Position numbers and translations under genes: made by a program. The notes below the pieces were generated by a model. That model did not search any database, was not told the DNA's origin, and worked only from the letters and a program-made list of their open reading frames with translations. Source: UBA2136 sp047635695 (GTDB lineage Bacteria > Pseudomonadota > Alphaproteobacteria > UBA2136). Taken from it: a stretch of DNA of 64,000 nucleotides. Shown one piece after another: positions 33,510-42,666 of the stretch. The stretch is taken from NCBI GenBank assembly GCA_047635695.1, contig JBLILN010000001.1:124001-188000 (forward strand). Direction: 5' to 3'. Within the stretch, counting starts at the first letter, position 1. Each line of letters begins with the position of its first letter.

Positions 33510-34403
33510 TTATCGAGGTTTAACGATAGAGCGTAATGCTTCATCAACTTCAGGGTATTTAAAAATAAAACCTTCTTGTTGGAGTTTTTGAGGTACCACA
33601 CGCTGCCCACTTAAAAGGATTTCACGCCCCATTTCACCAAATAAAAGCTTTACCATAAACGCTGGCATTGGGAATATAGCGGGTCTATGAATGTTTTCTG
33701 CGAGTGATTTTGTAAATTGCTCATTTGTAACAGGCGTCGGTGCTGTTAAGTTATAAGTACCGCAGGCTTGGCTGTTTAAGAAGGATTTAAATGCATTTAT
33801 AACATCGTCTCTGTGTATCCATGAGAAGTATTGTTTTCCGCTACCAATAACACCGCCTAAACATAATTTAAATGGTGGCAACATTTTACCTAAGGCACCA
33901 CCTTCTTTTTCTAAAACAACGCCAAGGCGTGCAATACAAACACGGACACCAAGTTCACGTGCCTTTTCCGACTCAGTTTCCCATTCTTTACAAAGGTTAT
34001 GTGTAAATCCTTGTTGAGGCTTTGAGTTCTCATGTAATATACGGTTGCCGTCTTTTTGATTGCCGTAATAACCAATAGCAGAGGCGCTTACAAGAACATT
34101 AGGTTTATTTTTTAGACGTTTTATTAAGGCAACAATATCTTTTGTAGCATTTATCCGACTAGACAGAATTATTTTTTTATAATCATCACTCCAGCGCTTA
34201 GAAATAGGCGCGCCAGCTAAATTTATAATCGCATCAATTTTCTCTTCGTCTGACAATTTGTTTAAAGAATGAATAACACAAGAACCTTTGGGAACTTTTG
34301 CATTTTTGTGCACCAATACTGTAACTGTATTTCCCTCTGCCAGTAATTCTCTTACCAATGAAAAACCAACAAAACCTGTACCGCCTGTAATTAAGATGTG
34401 CAT
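33510..34403 (-). CDS. TIGR01777-family NAD-dependent epimerase/dehydratase
   Basis: The 297-residue protein starts MHILITGGTGFVGFSLVREL, with the Rossmann GGTGFVG motif (7-13). It has INLAGAPISKRWSDDYKK, SASAIGYYGN and a C-terminal DUF1731-like block ending VVPQKLQQEGFIFKYPEVDEALRSI, which is characteristic of the TIGR01777 (YfcH/SDR39U) family. The substrate is unknown. Related genes occur near SDR, DUF3833 and chalcone-isomerase-like genes in envelope-lipid or oxidative-stress clusters, as here. It ends 8 bases after the dead integrase of element B. Confidence 0.9.
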   Translation of the reverse strand: MHILITGGTGFVGFSLVRELLAEGNTVTVLVHKNAKVPKGSCVIHSLNKLSDEEKIDAIINLAGAPISKRWSDDYKKIILSSRINATKDIVALIKRLKNKPNVLVSASAIGYYGNQKDGNRILHENSKPQQGFTHNLCKEWETESEKARELGVRVCIARLGVVLEKEGGALGKMLPPFKLCLGGVIGSGKQYFSWIHRDDVINAFKSFLNSQACGTYNLTAPTPVTNEQFTKSLAENIHRPAIFPMPAFMVKLLFGEMGREILLSGQRVVPQKLQQEGFIFKYPEVDEALRSIVKPR

Positions 34404-34747
34404 GATAAACCTATTTAATTAATTATAATCAAAATGATATACTAATAGATTATAAAATAACAAGCATACTGTTTATTATGCAGGTGACTTGGTTGTATAC
34501 TAAAAACCTTTAATATAATAAAATACGTATGCATAGTATAGGTGCATATACAAAAAATATGTGCTCGAGTTGAAAAGTCTGCCAGAAAAATATATGCATA
34601 AATAAACCTTGGGAAGCGCCTGAAGGTGTATTACTATTAGCATGTATCAAGTTTGGAGACGATTACCCAAAGCCTATTTTCGACATAAAAAAGTCACGAA
34701 AAATAGCTTTAGAACCTTGTTTTTAAAAAAAATAAAAGAGAGATAAT
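34404..34747. other. Intergenic region, possible gene scrap
   Basis: About 340 bases. A short open stretch (about 34572-34730) reads KPWEAPEGVLLLACIKFGDDYP and onward to a stop at 34728. It looks protein-like but has no start codon or ribosome site. It may be a relic; otherwise nothing is seen. Confidence 0.3.
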
Positions 34748-35299
34748 ATGAAAAAGAACGCATTATTTTTATTCATGGCACTAACAATTTCTGGCTGTAT
34801 AGGCTCTGGGGAAATATCAACGGTACAAAGTAATGGAGAAAACCACTTTCCTACACTTATTGGTATTGACCTTGTGGGTGAAGATAGAGAAATTCCTCAA
34901 TCATTTACAGGTGAATATAATATTGTTGCCGTTGCATTTGAACGAGAGCATCAAGAAGCTGTTAATACATGGATAAGTGCCGTTGACTCAATATTAGAAA
35001 ATCATAAAAACATCGCCTTTTATGAAGTGCCTCTTATATATGAAATAAACGCCCCATACCGTTTTTGGATAAACAACGGTATGCGTGCAGGTATACCTGA
35101 CCTTGAAGCGAGGCTACGTACGATAACGGTTTACACCGATAGGGATAAATTCACTTCAACGATGAATATGAAAACCGACCGTATATACGTGCTACTCCTA
35201 AACAAGAAAGGTGAAATCTTGTGGCAAACACAAGGCCCGCTCACACCTAAAAGTGAAAGCGCCTTGTTAAACAAAATTATGGAAATAAATAAGCTTTAA
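34748..35299 (+). CDS. Lipoprotein with a thioredoxin-like fold pattern
   Basis: The 183-residue protein begins MKKNALFLFMALTISGCIGS, with lipobox ISGC. The mature part has IDLVGEDREIPQSFTGEYNI then VVAVAF-type strand, and ends RIYVLLLNKKGEILWQTQGP. This resembles ATP10 / AhpC-TSA-like thioredoxin folds without the CxxC pair, so any role would be structural or chaperone-like. I infer the fold from the pattern only. It is convergent with the SDR gene (8 bases between stops). Confidence 0.6.
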   Translation: MKKNALFLFMALTISGCIGSGEISTVQSNGENHFPTLIGIDLVGEDREIPQSFTGEYNIVAVAFEREHQEAVNTWISAVDSILENHKNIAFYEVPLIYEINAPYRFWINNGMRAGIPDLEARLRTITVYTDRDKFTSTMNMKTDRIYVLLLNKKGEILWQTQGPLTPKSESALLNKIMEINKL

Positions 35300-35306
35300 A
35301 TGTACC

Positions 35307-36041
35307 TTACATTTTGCCTGTTAAGTAAAACTTAAATTTATATGGCATAAGCGCCAACAGCTTTAAAATAAATGTAAACCTCCAAGGGAAGTGTATTTCA
35401 AACCGGCGGCTATTAATCTGCTTAACAATAGCACAGGCCGCTTGTGTTGAGCTTATAACCATAGGCATATCAAAGTCATTCATTTCTGTCATAGGCGTTT
35501 CCACAAAGCCTGGGCTAATAAGTTTGATATCAACATATTTGGGTGATTCTACATATAAGCTTTCAGCAAAATTAATAAGCGCTGCCTTTGTCGCACTATA
35601 AGGCTGGCCATTTGGTAAGCCGACATAACCTGCAACGCTGCCACACAAAGCAAGCTGACCTTGGCCTTGTTTCTTAAAGATATTCATGGCAGCATTCGTA
35701 ACATAAAAAGCGCCTTTTAAATTCACATCAACCATCGTTGATGCAAAGTCCAGATCCATTTCTTCAATAGACGCAGGCTTATATAACGCCGCCATAAATA
35801 TAACGCGGTCCACAGGTTTAGTTAAACCATCAAACATCGCTTTAACTTCGCCTTTATGTGAAACGTCTACAGAGCAAACAGTGTGATGCCCACCGAGTTC
35901 TTCGTTTATTTTATTTAGCACGTCTTCACGCCTTGCACATAAAGTTAGTGTTGCCCCTAATTTAGATAGTTGTATAGCCAGTTCACGCCCAATGCCACTG
36001 CTGGCGCCAATAATAACAATATGTTCATTTGTAAAGGTCAT
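35307..36041 (-). CDS. Short-chain dehydrogenase/reductase
   Basis: I start at ATG 36041 (MTFTNEHIVIIGASSGIGRE), which has AGGA 7 bases upstream and lies one base from the DUF3833 stop; the longer frame would overlap that gene. The 244 residues hold the classical SDR motifs: GASSGIG cofactor loop, ARREDV, the NNAG-equivalent segment (reads MAALYKP), the catalytic Ser near CGSVAGYVG, and YSATK (Tyr and Lys). The C-terminal end is hydrophobic (FTFILKLLALMPYKF), suggesting membrane association. Substrate unknown; its operon context points to lipids. Confidence 0.88.
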   Translation of the reverse strand: MTFTNEHIVIIGASSGIGRELAIQLSKLGATLTLCARREDVLNKINEELGGHHTVCSVDVSHKGEVKAMFDGLTKPVDRVIFMAALYKPASIEEMDLDFASTMVDVNLKGAFYVTNAAMNIFKKQGQGQLALCGSVAGYVGLPNGQPYSATKAALINFAESLYVESPKYVDIKLISPGFVETPMTEMNDFDMPMVISSTQAACAIVKQINSRRFEIHFPWRFTFILKLLALMPYKFKFYLTGKM

Positions 36042-36042
36042 A

Positions 36043-36570
36043 CTAGTCCTGCTTTTGTAAAAATAGTGTAAGTTCAGCCACTGTAATACCAAACTTCTTC
36101 ATGTATGATCTGTTAATAACAACGCCATCATTCATCTGCCACATCCAGTCGTCTAGTTTTAAGCGATATGTTGTGCCGTCGACAGGAATATCCATTGTGT
36201 AAACCCAGCTTACAGCACTGCCTGATTCGGCACCTGTAGCGATACCAACAATATCACCTGCCTTACCCTCATAGCTGCCATCGTCGTTTTTAGTAATATG
36301 CCAAATGCGCTTTTGCTTACGGCCGTCATAGTAAACAAAGTCTTCTTCCAAAACACCCTTATTACCTTCCCATGTACCAACCATCTCAACGTCAAAACGC
36401 GTGACCATTCTGCCGCGCCAATCTTGTACAATGCCCCAAGCTTTTATTTTGCCATCAAAAAATGCCTTAATGTCTGCTTTAGGTAATGTTTCTTTGTAGT
36501 AATTTATATCTTTTGCGCAACCGCTAAACATGATTATAGCTCCTATTAATATTAGATTTTTTATTTTCAT
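36043..36570 (-). CDS. DUF3833 lipoprotein
   Basis: The 175-residue protein starts MKIKNLILIGAIIMFSGCAK with lipobox FSGC. The mature part matches DUF3833: FFDGKIKAWGIVQDWRGRMV, LEEDFVYYDGRKQKRIW and a lipocalin-like strand pattern, with WMWQMNDGVVINRSYMKKFG near the C-terminus. DUF3833 genes are found beside MFS, SDR and chalcone-isomerase-like genes in clusters under RpoE-ChrR control in other proteobacteria. Its start lies 47 bases inside the MFS gene, an unusually long overlap. Confidence 0.85.
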   Translation of the reverse strand: MKIKNLILIGAIIMFSGCAKDINYYKETLPKADIKAFFDGKIKAWGIVQDWRGRMVTRFDVEMVGTWEGNKGVLEEDFVYYDGRKQKRIWHITKNDDGSYEGKAGDIVGIATGAESGSAVSWVYTMDIPVDGTTYRLKLDDWMWQMNDGVVINRSYMKKFGITVAELTLFLQKQD

Positions 36571-37816
36571 TTAAGTATCTCCAAAGTAAGTAAATTGATA
36601 TTAATTTTATTAAACAAGGTATTGCTGCATAAGCTAAACTTAATGCCTGTAATGATGTTTCATTGTTTTTTAGCCCTGGCGTAAATTCATATTTATCTAA
36701 TATAATAAATGATACAGCAACAGCTATAGCTAAAGCAAATTTTGCAATAAAGGCTAATAAACCGAAATAAAATGACACTTGTTTTTCTTTTTTATAATAC
36801 TGGATATGATCTGCTAATATTGAAGGTGGCAGAACCAATTCGGCACCAAATGCCGCACCAGAAGCGATGCAAATTATTAAAAATTGCCAGAAGTCTCCAG
36901 CTTGCAAAAAATAAGCCCAAATAAAACTACAAACGGCCAATATCATTGCACATAACCAGATATAATGCTTGCCGTACTGATCGCTCAAGCTTTTCCATGC
37001 AGTCATAAAGATGGCGCCCGATAAAAAATAAGAAAGCAAAAATATACCTGTATAAGGCTCAAGGTTAAGCTTGTCCCTTACAAAGAAAATAATAAGCACG
37101 CCTGGAATAGATGAAGCCAACATACTTACAGCGTAAATGGTAAAGTATTTCTTTACGTTAGTCTCAACTTTCACCCACTGGAAAGAAGTAGACTTAGGCA
37201 CATCACGCATCTTATTTAAATACGCATGCTTGCTGTGCCATTTATTAAAAAAATAATAGGTTAACAACATAAGCACAGCCAAAACGCCACTCATATAATG
37301 AAAGGACAAACCTTTTGACATGTAACTTTGAAGTGCAGTTGGCAAAACAACAGCGACCATGAGCCCTAAAAGGCCTAAAAACTCTCTATAGCTTACAATT
37401 GTTGTTTTGGTTAATTTGTCTTTACTCCATATACCACCTAAAGAATTTAAGTTAATTGTTAAAATACTAAACGATGTGGTCGTTAACAGTACAAAAACAC
37501 CAAACCATACAAGAGGTGCAGACAATGGAGGGTTAAATAACATTGCAAAACTTATAACTAAGAGCAAAGAAGCTATTAACATAATTTTAGGTCTAAGATG
37601 AGGGTTTTTATCACTCATATATCCGATAAAAGGGTCTTGGATGGCATCAAAAAAACGCAGGAACATTAACAGTAAGCCAATGGCTGTTAACGATACCCCA
37701 TGATCTGTCGCATAGTAGTCAGGTGCATGAATATATATAGGCATACTCGCAAAAGCGAGTGGTATAGCTAAGGCACCATAAGAAAGTAAGTCTTTTATGG
37801 CTAATTTAATTTTCAT
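36524..37816 (-). CDS. MFS transporter (glycoside-pentoside-hexuronide/MFS_2-like)
   Basis: The 430-residue protein has 12 predicted membrane helices and the MFS motif region GYMSDKNPHLRPKIML between helices 2 and 3 (a variant of G-x-L-x-D-R). The layout resembles the GPH/MFS_2 family, which includes sugar and lysolipid transporters. Within an operon with DUF3833, SDR and a chalcone-isomerase-like gene, a lipid or fatty acid cargo is at least as likely as a sugar. It overlaps its neighbours on both sides (11 bases with the upstream gene, 47 with DUF3833). Confidence 0.85.
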   Translation of the reverse strand: MKIKLAIKDLLSYGALAIPLAFASMPIYIHAPDYYATDHGVSLTAIGLLLMFLRFFDAIQDPFIGYMSDKNPHLRPKIMLIASLLLVISFAMLFNPPLSAPLVWFGVFVLLTTTSFSILTINLNSLGGIWSKDKLTKTTIVSYREFLGLLGLMVAVVLPTALQSYMSKGLSFHYMSGVLAVLMLLTYYFFNKWHSKHAYLNKMRDVPKSTSFQWVKVETNVKKYFTIYAVSMLASSIPGVLIIFFVRDKLNLEPYTGIFLLSYFLSGAIFMTAWKSLSDQYGKHYIWLCAMILAVCSFIWAYFLQAGDFWQFLIICIASGAAFGAELVLPPSILADHIQYYKKEKQVSFYFGLLAFIAKFALAIAVAVSFIILDKYEFTPGLKNNETSLQALSLAYAAIPCLIKLISIYLLWRYLNENKKSNINRSYNHV

Positions 37817-38333
37817 TGTTTAGGCCGAGCAATTGTCGTCTCAGTTTTGGTTCAGATGTTTTTTCATCGAGCCATATACCAAAGAACCATTTACCAAATT
37901 CTGGATCATTGACAGTGCCTATAAATGCATTGTTTTTGTAAAATTTTGTTGGTTGATTCGGTTTATATAGTCCGCTTAAGATCACACCGTCAGAGACATC
38001 AGGGAAAATATTTTTCATAGCAAGATGCCATTTTTCTAAACGGGCAGAGTCTTCAAACCCTAATCCTTTAATCTCATCTATAGATCTACGCGCAATTTCA
38101 TGGCCACTAAGTTTCATTTTATAGCTTAAATTCAACGTAAAAGGTTTTTGGAATGTGAAGTTTTCATTTGCATCAAGGCTAATGTCATAAACATGCCAAA
38201 AAAGATAATGTAAACTACCTTCACCTATACGTTTATTAAAGTTGTCAAGTATATTTGCATGTGCACTTAGGCCAATAACCATTGAAAAACAAACAAGGGC
38301 GCACAGGCGCTTAAACATTAAATTAAATATCAT
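37806..38333 (-). CDS. Chalcone-isomerase-like exported protein
   Basis: The 175-residue protein has a signal peptide (CALVCFSMVIGLSAHA, about 11-26) and the Chalcone_3 pattern: HYLFWHVYDISLDANENF, FTLNLSYKMKLSGHEIARRS and the end KWFFGIWLDEKTSEPKLRRQLLG. Bacterial members are probably fatty-acid-binding proteins, not true isomerases. It is the first gene of the operon running to the SDR, so the operon promoter should lie in 38334-38450. Confidence 0.85.
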   Translation of the reverse strand: MIFNLMFKRLCALVCFSMVIGLSAHANILDNFNKRIGEGSLHYLFWHVYDISLDANENFTFQKPFTLNLSYKMKLSGHEIARRSIDEIKGLGFEDSARLEKWHLAMKNIFPDVSDGVILSGLYKPNQPTKFYKNNAFIGTVNDPEFGKWFFGIWLDEKTSEPKLRRQLLGLNNEN

Positions 38334-38821
38334 TTTATAAAACCATTGTTAAAAGAACTGAGTATGCTGCATTTATAGCATTAAAAATTTAAGTATAAAA
38401 TATTAATTTCAATTTTGGCTCGTTACAGTTAATGGTGTGCAGGGTTTATGGAAGATATTTATGCTGCATTGTGGGCTTTGGTCCAGAGCTGTATTATATG
38501 GTTTATTGACATCCATGTTTTGGGGTTCTTATATTTTGAACGGTTATAATCTCTGTTCATGATCAGCTATTTGTATCGCTAGCACGGCAAAGACTATAAA
38601 TACAGCAGTTGAAATATAAATCTTTATTTTTTAAATAAATAAAAGGGCTGTTTGAGTATGTTTCACTTCATTTATTATATGAAATTCAGTAGGTTGTTGC
38701 TTTGGTGGTACGATTCTTGCTTGACAAACAAAGGTAACTTGTTAGTATGATTGCCTGCGTATGTATACAGGAATAAATACCTGTAAATTATATGATCGCG
38801 ACTCATTTAAAGGAGATTGAA
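38334..38821. promoter_or_regulatory. Long intergenic region with a promoter for the RTX gene
   Basis: A consensus TTGACA (38721-38726) and a TATGAT/TAGTAT box (38743-38751) lie about 70 bases upstream of the RTX start, and AAGGAG precedes the ATG. A 33-codon frame at 38448-38549 (MEDIYAALWALVQSCIIWFI and on) is hydrophobic but lacks support. The rest shows nothing. Confidence 0.5.
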
Positions 38822-41233
38822 ATGCCAAACCCAGAAGACAGCCGAAATATTGTACAAGAAGGTGGAAAAACTCATTCATCTCAACAGCAAGCTCAAATGA
38901 CCCTAGAAGAAATAAATGAGCTAGCTAATTCAAACGAATTTTGGAATGTTGAACCGGCGGCAGGTCCTGCTGACGACGCAACGGGCAAATCACATAATAA
39001 AAATGTGGAATATGCTGAACATGAAGACCTTTTTTCTACAGGGGGCACGCCTGAAGCTGTCGTTTCTAGTGTTCAAAAAAGCTTAAAACGCGAAGAAGAG
39101 TCAGATGAAGAGCCTGAAAGAGAATTACTTCAACAGCCAGTTGCAGAAAAAATTGAACCTGTAGCAATACATCCTATAAAAGAGGAGCCTGTAAAAATTG
39201 AAGCACATGAGGCGGTGAGAACGGCTGAAATTGAACACACGAAAGCTGAAATAGCGAGATCATTGGTTAAAGAGGCTAGGGCTGAATTGAAAAGTGAAGC
39301 ATCTGAAGCGCGAGCTGCAGCAAAGGCTTCAAAAAACGATAGAGATGAGGCAAGAGAAGCTGCAGAAAAACACGACCAAGCTGAATCAGACGCTCAGGCG
39401 GCAATGAAGTTTGCTAAAGCGGCTGCGGCGGAAGCGGCGGAAGCTGTCAAGGTAGCTGAAATTGAAGCTAGTGAAGCGCGTGATGCGCAACACAATGCTA
39501 AGTCTATGTCTGCAAAGGCGAAAGCGGCTGGCAAGCAATTAAGAATTGAAGAAGCGGAAGCGAAAGCGGCTGAACAAGAAGTTAAAGACGGTAAGATTGA
39601 AGTTAAAGTTGCAGAAAAATCTTCGAAATTAGAGGCTTTTGAGGCAAATGAAGCGAATGATGCGGCAGCGGGTGCGCAAAAATTCTTAACGGCATCTAAT
39701 GCGAAAGCACTTGCGGCGTGCGATTTAGCAGAGCTTGCGACTGCAAAAGCAACATTAGCGGCAGCCACCGCAGCTGAGGCGCAATCTATAGCGCTTGAGT
39801 TAAGGGCTATAGCTGATGAATCTTCTACGCCACCAGAGTTTCCCGGTTTCCCTCGTGAATTCCCAGATTTGCCACCAATTCCAGGTGGCACAGACCCTAT
39901 AGCTGAAGCTGCGGCTCAAGTTGCTGAGAGAATTGCACATGAAGCATCACGCTTTGCGTCTAAAACAGCGAGAAAAGCGACCGAAGCTGCTAAACATGCC
40001 GAAGAAACAAAGGCACAGGCTGATCAAGCAAAAACGGCTTCTGAAAAAGCTGATGAACGTGCTTTGTTGGAAACAGCAGAAGGACAAGCGGCAGCAAGAC
40101 TTGCGAAGCAGGCAGCTGTTGATTTAGATGAGGATGTTCGTTTAGCTAAAATTGAAGTATCTGAAGCGAAAGAAGCCGCTATATTTGCTAAAGCTGAATC
40201 TCATGCGGCGAAAGTTGCAGCAAAAGTAGCTGCAAAAGAAAAAGCTGAAGCGCAAAATGCCGACAAGGTAGCAACAAAAGAGACGGCAGAAGCACATAAG
40301 GCAGAGAAAGTAGCGGCAAGAGAGACGGCAGAAGCGCATAAGGCTGAAAAAATGGCGGCAATGAAAGCGGCTGAAGCTAAGTTATCTGAAGCATTGGCCA
40401 ATAAAGAAGCTGACGAAGTAAAAGAAGATAAAGCTGATTTACGTGAAGCGCAAGTTGCTGCACATAAAGCTGTGGCAGAAGCAAAAGAAGCTCAAGAAAG
40501 AGCTGATGAAGCGGAGGCGTTAGAAGCAAGAGAAGCTTCACCGTCAGCCACTATTATAGGTGACGGCTCAACAAACTTCTTATCCGGTGGTGATGAAGGT
40601 GATTATATTTACGGCCGTGGCGCGACAGATATTTTATCTGGCCATGACGGCCATGACCATGTTTATGGTGGAAATGGTAGGGACATCCTATTTGGTAATT
40701 TAGGCTCTGACATTATTGAAGGCGGTAAAGGTCATGATGTTCTTGTTGGTGGCGCTGGTGATGATATTCTTTATGGTAACAATGGTGATGACATTCTTGT
40801 CGGTGATCAAGGTGCTGATATTTTAAGAGGCGGTAATGGCAAAGACACACTTCATGTTGATGCAGATGACCTGATTGTGGATGGCGGCAAAGGTATTGAT
40901 ACTGTTGTGATCGGCGTACAAGAAACGATCTATATTGCAGAAGGTGCTTTTACAAATATTGAACGTATAAACATGGATAATTATTCAGAAGAATCTGTTT
41001 ATCTTGATATTAATGACGTTGTTAAATTAAGCAATAACGATGAAATATTTATTGATGGTAATGAAGGCGACAATGTTTATGTTGACGATATTAATACGGC
41101 GACAAGAAGTGCTGACGTTCATGTGAACAATAACACATATGCACATTATTCAACGGGCTTTAACGACTTGTTTGTCGAGCTTGGTCTTGAATTAAATAAT
41201 GCGACTGTCAATGCTTTAAGTGCCGATCGATAA
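38822..41233 (+). CDS. Alanine-rich coiled-coil protein with C-terminal RTX repeats
   Basis: I start at ATG 38822 (MPNPEDSRNIV), with AAGGAG six bases before it. The 803 residues fall into: an acidic linker (1-135), a very long Ala/Glu/Lys-rich helix (about 135-335), a Pro-rich hinge (PPEFPGFPREFPDLPPIPGG), a second Ala-rich helix (about 360-575) with 14-residue repeats, a block of about ten RTX nonapeptides (580-690) and a C-terminal domain. There is no Sec signal. RTX repeats plus an uncleaved C-terminal signal indicate type I secretion, with folding on calcium outside the cell. No T1SS genes are in the window. Likely a surface or matrix fibre. Confidence 0.85.
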   Translation: MPNPEDSRNIVQEGGKTHSSQQQAQMTLEEINELANSNEFWNVEPAAGPADDATGKSHNKNVEYAEHEDLFSTGGTPEAVVSSVQKSLKREEESDEEPERELLQQPVAEKIEPVAIHPIKEEPVKIEAHEAVRTAEIEHTKAEIARSLVKEARAELKSEASEARAAAKASKNDRDEAREAAEKHDQAESDAQAAMKFAKAAAAEAAEAVKVAEIEASEARDAQHNAKSMSAKAKAAGKQLRIEEAEAKAAEQEVKDGKIEVKVAEKSSKLEAFEANEANDAAAGAQKFLTASNAKALAACDLAELATAKATLAAATAAEAQSIALELRAIADESSTPPEFPGFPREFPDLPPIPGGTDPIAEAAAQVAERIAHEASRFASKTARKATEAAKHAEETKAQADQAKTASEKADERALLETAEGQAAARLAKQAAVDLDEDVRLAKIEVSEAKEAAIFAKAESHAAKVAAKVAAKEKAEAQNADKVATKETAEAHKAEKVAARETAEAHKAEKMAAMKAAEAKLSEALANKEADEVKEDKADLREAQVAAHKAVAEAKEAQERADEAEALEAREASPSATIIGDGSTNFLSGGDEGDYIYGRGATDILSGHDGHDHVYGGNGRDILFGNLGSDIIEGGKGHDVLVGGAGDDILYGNNGDDILVGDQGADILRGGNGKDTLHVDADDLIVDGGKGIDTVVIGVQETIYIAEGAFTNIERINMDNYSEESVYLDINDVVKLSNNDEIFIDGNEGDNVYVDDINTATRSADVHVNNNTYAHYSTGFNDLFVELGLELNNATVNALSADR
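40259..40384 (+). repeat. 42-bp tandem repeats in the coiled-coil region
   Basis: Three successive units encode ADKVATKETAEAHK, AEKVAARETAEAHK and AEKMAAMKAAEAK. The first two are nearly the same at DNA level, so they arose by recent duplication. The 14-residue period is two heptads, which keeps the coiled coil in register. Confidence 0.75.
40561..40905 (+). repeat. RTX calcium-binding nonapeptide repeats
   Basis: A run of GGxGxDxxx-type units (for example GGNGRDILF, GGKGHDVLV, GGAGDDILY, GGNGKDTL) forms the parallel beta-roll that binds calcium. Confidence 0.9.
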
Positions 41234-41261
41234 GTTATAATTCTTTCAGAAAGACGATGAT

Positions 41262-41287
41262 AAAAAGCACTCTGCGGGGTGCTTTTT
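41262..41287 (+). terminator. Intrinsic terminator of the RTX gene
   Basis: AAAAAGCAC / GTGCTTTTT with two further pairs and a 4-base loop, followed by T, 29 bases after the stop. Confidence 0.88.
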
Positions 41288-41377
41288 TATGTCGGTAACA
41301 GGGGTAGTTTATATGTTGAAAACAAAATATATATCCCTTACAATACCCCCACAAATAACGTTTAAGGTCATGATAAA

Positions 41378-41932
41378 ATGAAATGGAAAAATAGTAACAA
41401 TACATGGGGCGCTATCGCCATGTTTTTTCATTGGTTAACAGCTTTGGCTATTATTAGTTTGTTTGCTCTTGGTTTTTGGATGGTTGACTTAACATATTAC
41501 AGTGAATGGTATAAAACCGCACCTTTTATTCATAAGAGCATTGGTATTTTGTTGCTGATATTGACATTGTTAAGAGTACTTTGGCGCTTGAAAGAAAAAG
41601 TACCTCAACCGCTTGAAGGTCAAACTTTGATAGAGCGCAAAACAGCGCATATTGTTCATGTATTACTTTATATTTTAATATTTGCAGTTATTCTGAGTGG
41701 TTATTTAATGTCGACAGCGGCTGGACGTGCTATAAATGTTTTTAATGTATTTGAAGTAAGTGCCTTACCGTGGATTTTTACAGAGCAGGGTGCTATTGCA
41801 GGCTTCTTACATGAATATCTGGCTTATGCTATTATAGCTCTCGCTTCACTACATGCATTGGCGGCGCTAAAACATCATTTCGTTGATAAAGACAATACGC
41901 TTAACCGCATGATCGGCCGTATTAAAAAATAA
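41378..41932 (+). CDS. Cytochrome b561 family protein
   Basis: A 184-residue four-helix membrane protein of the bacterial cytochrome b561 type. Histidines that can bind two b haems lie in the helices: MFFHWLTALA, FIHKSIGILL, HIVHVLLYIL and ASLHALAALKHHF. It probably moves electrons between quinone and a periplasmic acceptor. It is followed after 29 bases by a YceI gene, as in many proteobacteria, so the two are likely one operon. Confidence 0.93.
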   Translation: MKWKNSNNTWGAIAMFFHWLTALAIISLFALGFWMVDLTYYSEWYKTAPFIHKSIGILLLILTLLRVLWRLKEKVPQPLEGQTLIERKTAHIVHVLLYILIFAVILSGYLMSTAAGRAINVFNVFEVSALPWIFTEQGAIAGFLHEYLAYAIIALASLHALAALKHHFVDKDNTLNRMIGRIKK

Positions 41933-41961
41933 TTTTAAATGACAATATAGAGGATGACTTT

Positions 41962-42543
41962 ATGACTAAAACGATTAAAATTTCACTCATGGCACTTGCA
42001 CTTATGGTTTCAAATGCCGTTTATGCTGATGAATATAAAATTGATGATAAAGGGGCTCACGCATCGATTGAATTTAGGATTAAACACCTTGGTTACAGTT
42101 GGTTAACAGGGCGTTTTAATACCTTTGACGGTAATTTTACCTATAGCAAAAAAGACATGAAAACACTGGTAGCGTCTGTGAATATTGACCCTGCAAGTGT
42201 TGACAGTAACCATGCGGAACGTGATAAGCATTTACGCGGCGAAGACTTTTTAGATGTAAAAGCCTTCCCTAAATCGTCTTTTGTCAGCACGTCTTATCAT
42301 GAAATTGATGAAAACACAGGTGTGCTTTCTGGCGACTTAACTTTACATGGCGTGACGAAGTCTATTGACTTAAATGTACAACGTGTGGGTGAGGGGAATG
42401 ACCCTTGGGGTGGTTACCGTGCTGGTTTTACAGGGTCTACGAAATTTAAATTGAAAGATTTTAACATCGTGCGTGACTTAGGCCCAGCTTCAACAGAAGT
42501 TGAAATGACACTCAATGTTGAAGGTATCTATGAAGGAAATTAA
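41962..42543 (+). CDS. YceI-family periplasmic lipid-binding protein
   Basis: The 193-residue protein has a signal peptide (cleavage near VYADEYKID) and the YceI lipocalin-like fold: HASIEFRIKHLGYSWLTGRF, VNIDPASVDSNHAERDKHLR, FLDVKAFPKSSFVS and LTLHGVTKSIDLNV. Family members bind polyisoprenoids in a beta barrel. Pairing with cytochrome b561 suggests a shared role with quinone-like lipids, but this is inference. Confidence 0.95.
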   Translation: MTKTIKISLMALALMVSNAVYADEYKIDDKGAHASIEFRIKHLGYSWLTGRFNTFDGNFTYSKKDMKTLVASVNIDPASVDSNHAERDKHLRGEDFLDVKAFPKSSFVSTSYHEIDENTGVLSGDLTLHGVTKSIDLNVQRVGEGNDPWGGYRAGFTGSTKFKLKDFNIVRDLGPASTEVEMTLNVEGIYEGN

Positions 42544-42562
42544 GCCTTTGATGCTCTCTTTT

Positions 42563-42588
42563 AAAAGCTGGTATATTTGCCAGCTTTT
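42563..42588 (+). terminator. Intrinsic terminator after yceI
   Basis: AAAAGCTGG / CCAGCTTTT with an 8-base loop and a T-run. Confidence 0.9.
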
Positions 42589-42666
42589 TTTTATATATAA
42601 ATAGGGTGTGTGTTTTTATCGAAGATTGATGTATTATCTTTAACAAATAAAAAATAAGAGGTTTTC

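Noticed and set aside
34572..34730. Open stretch reading KPWEAPEGVLLLACIKFGDDYP
   Set aside because: Protein-like but without start codon; too short to name, kept only as a possible relic.
38448..38549. 33-codon hydrophobic frame upstream of the RTX gene
   Set aside because: Weak ribosome site, no homology recognised, could occur by chance.
39394..39891. 165-codon minus-strand frame in the RTX gene
   Set aside because: Ala/Ser-rich mirror of the Ala-rich coiled coil; repetitive codons keep antisense frames open.
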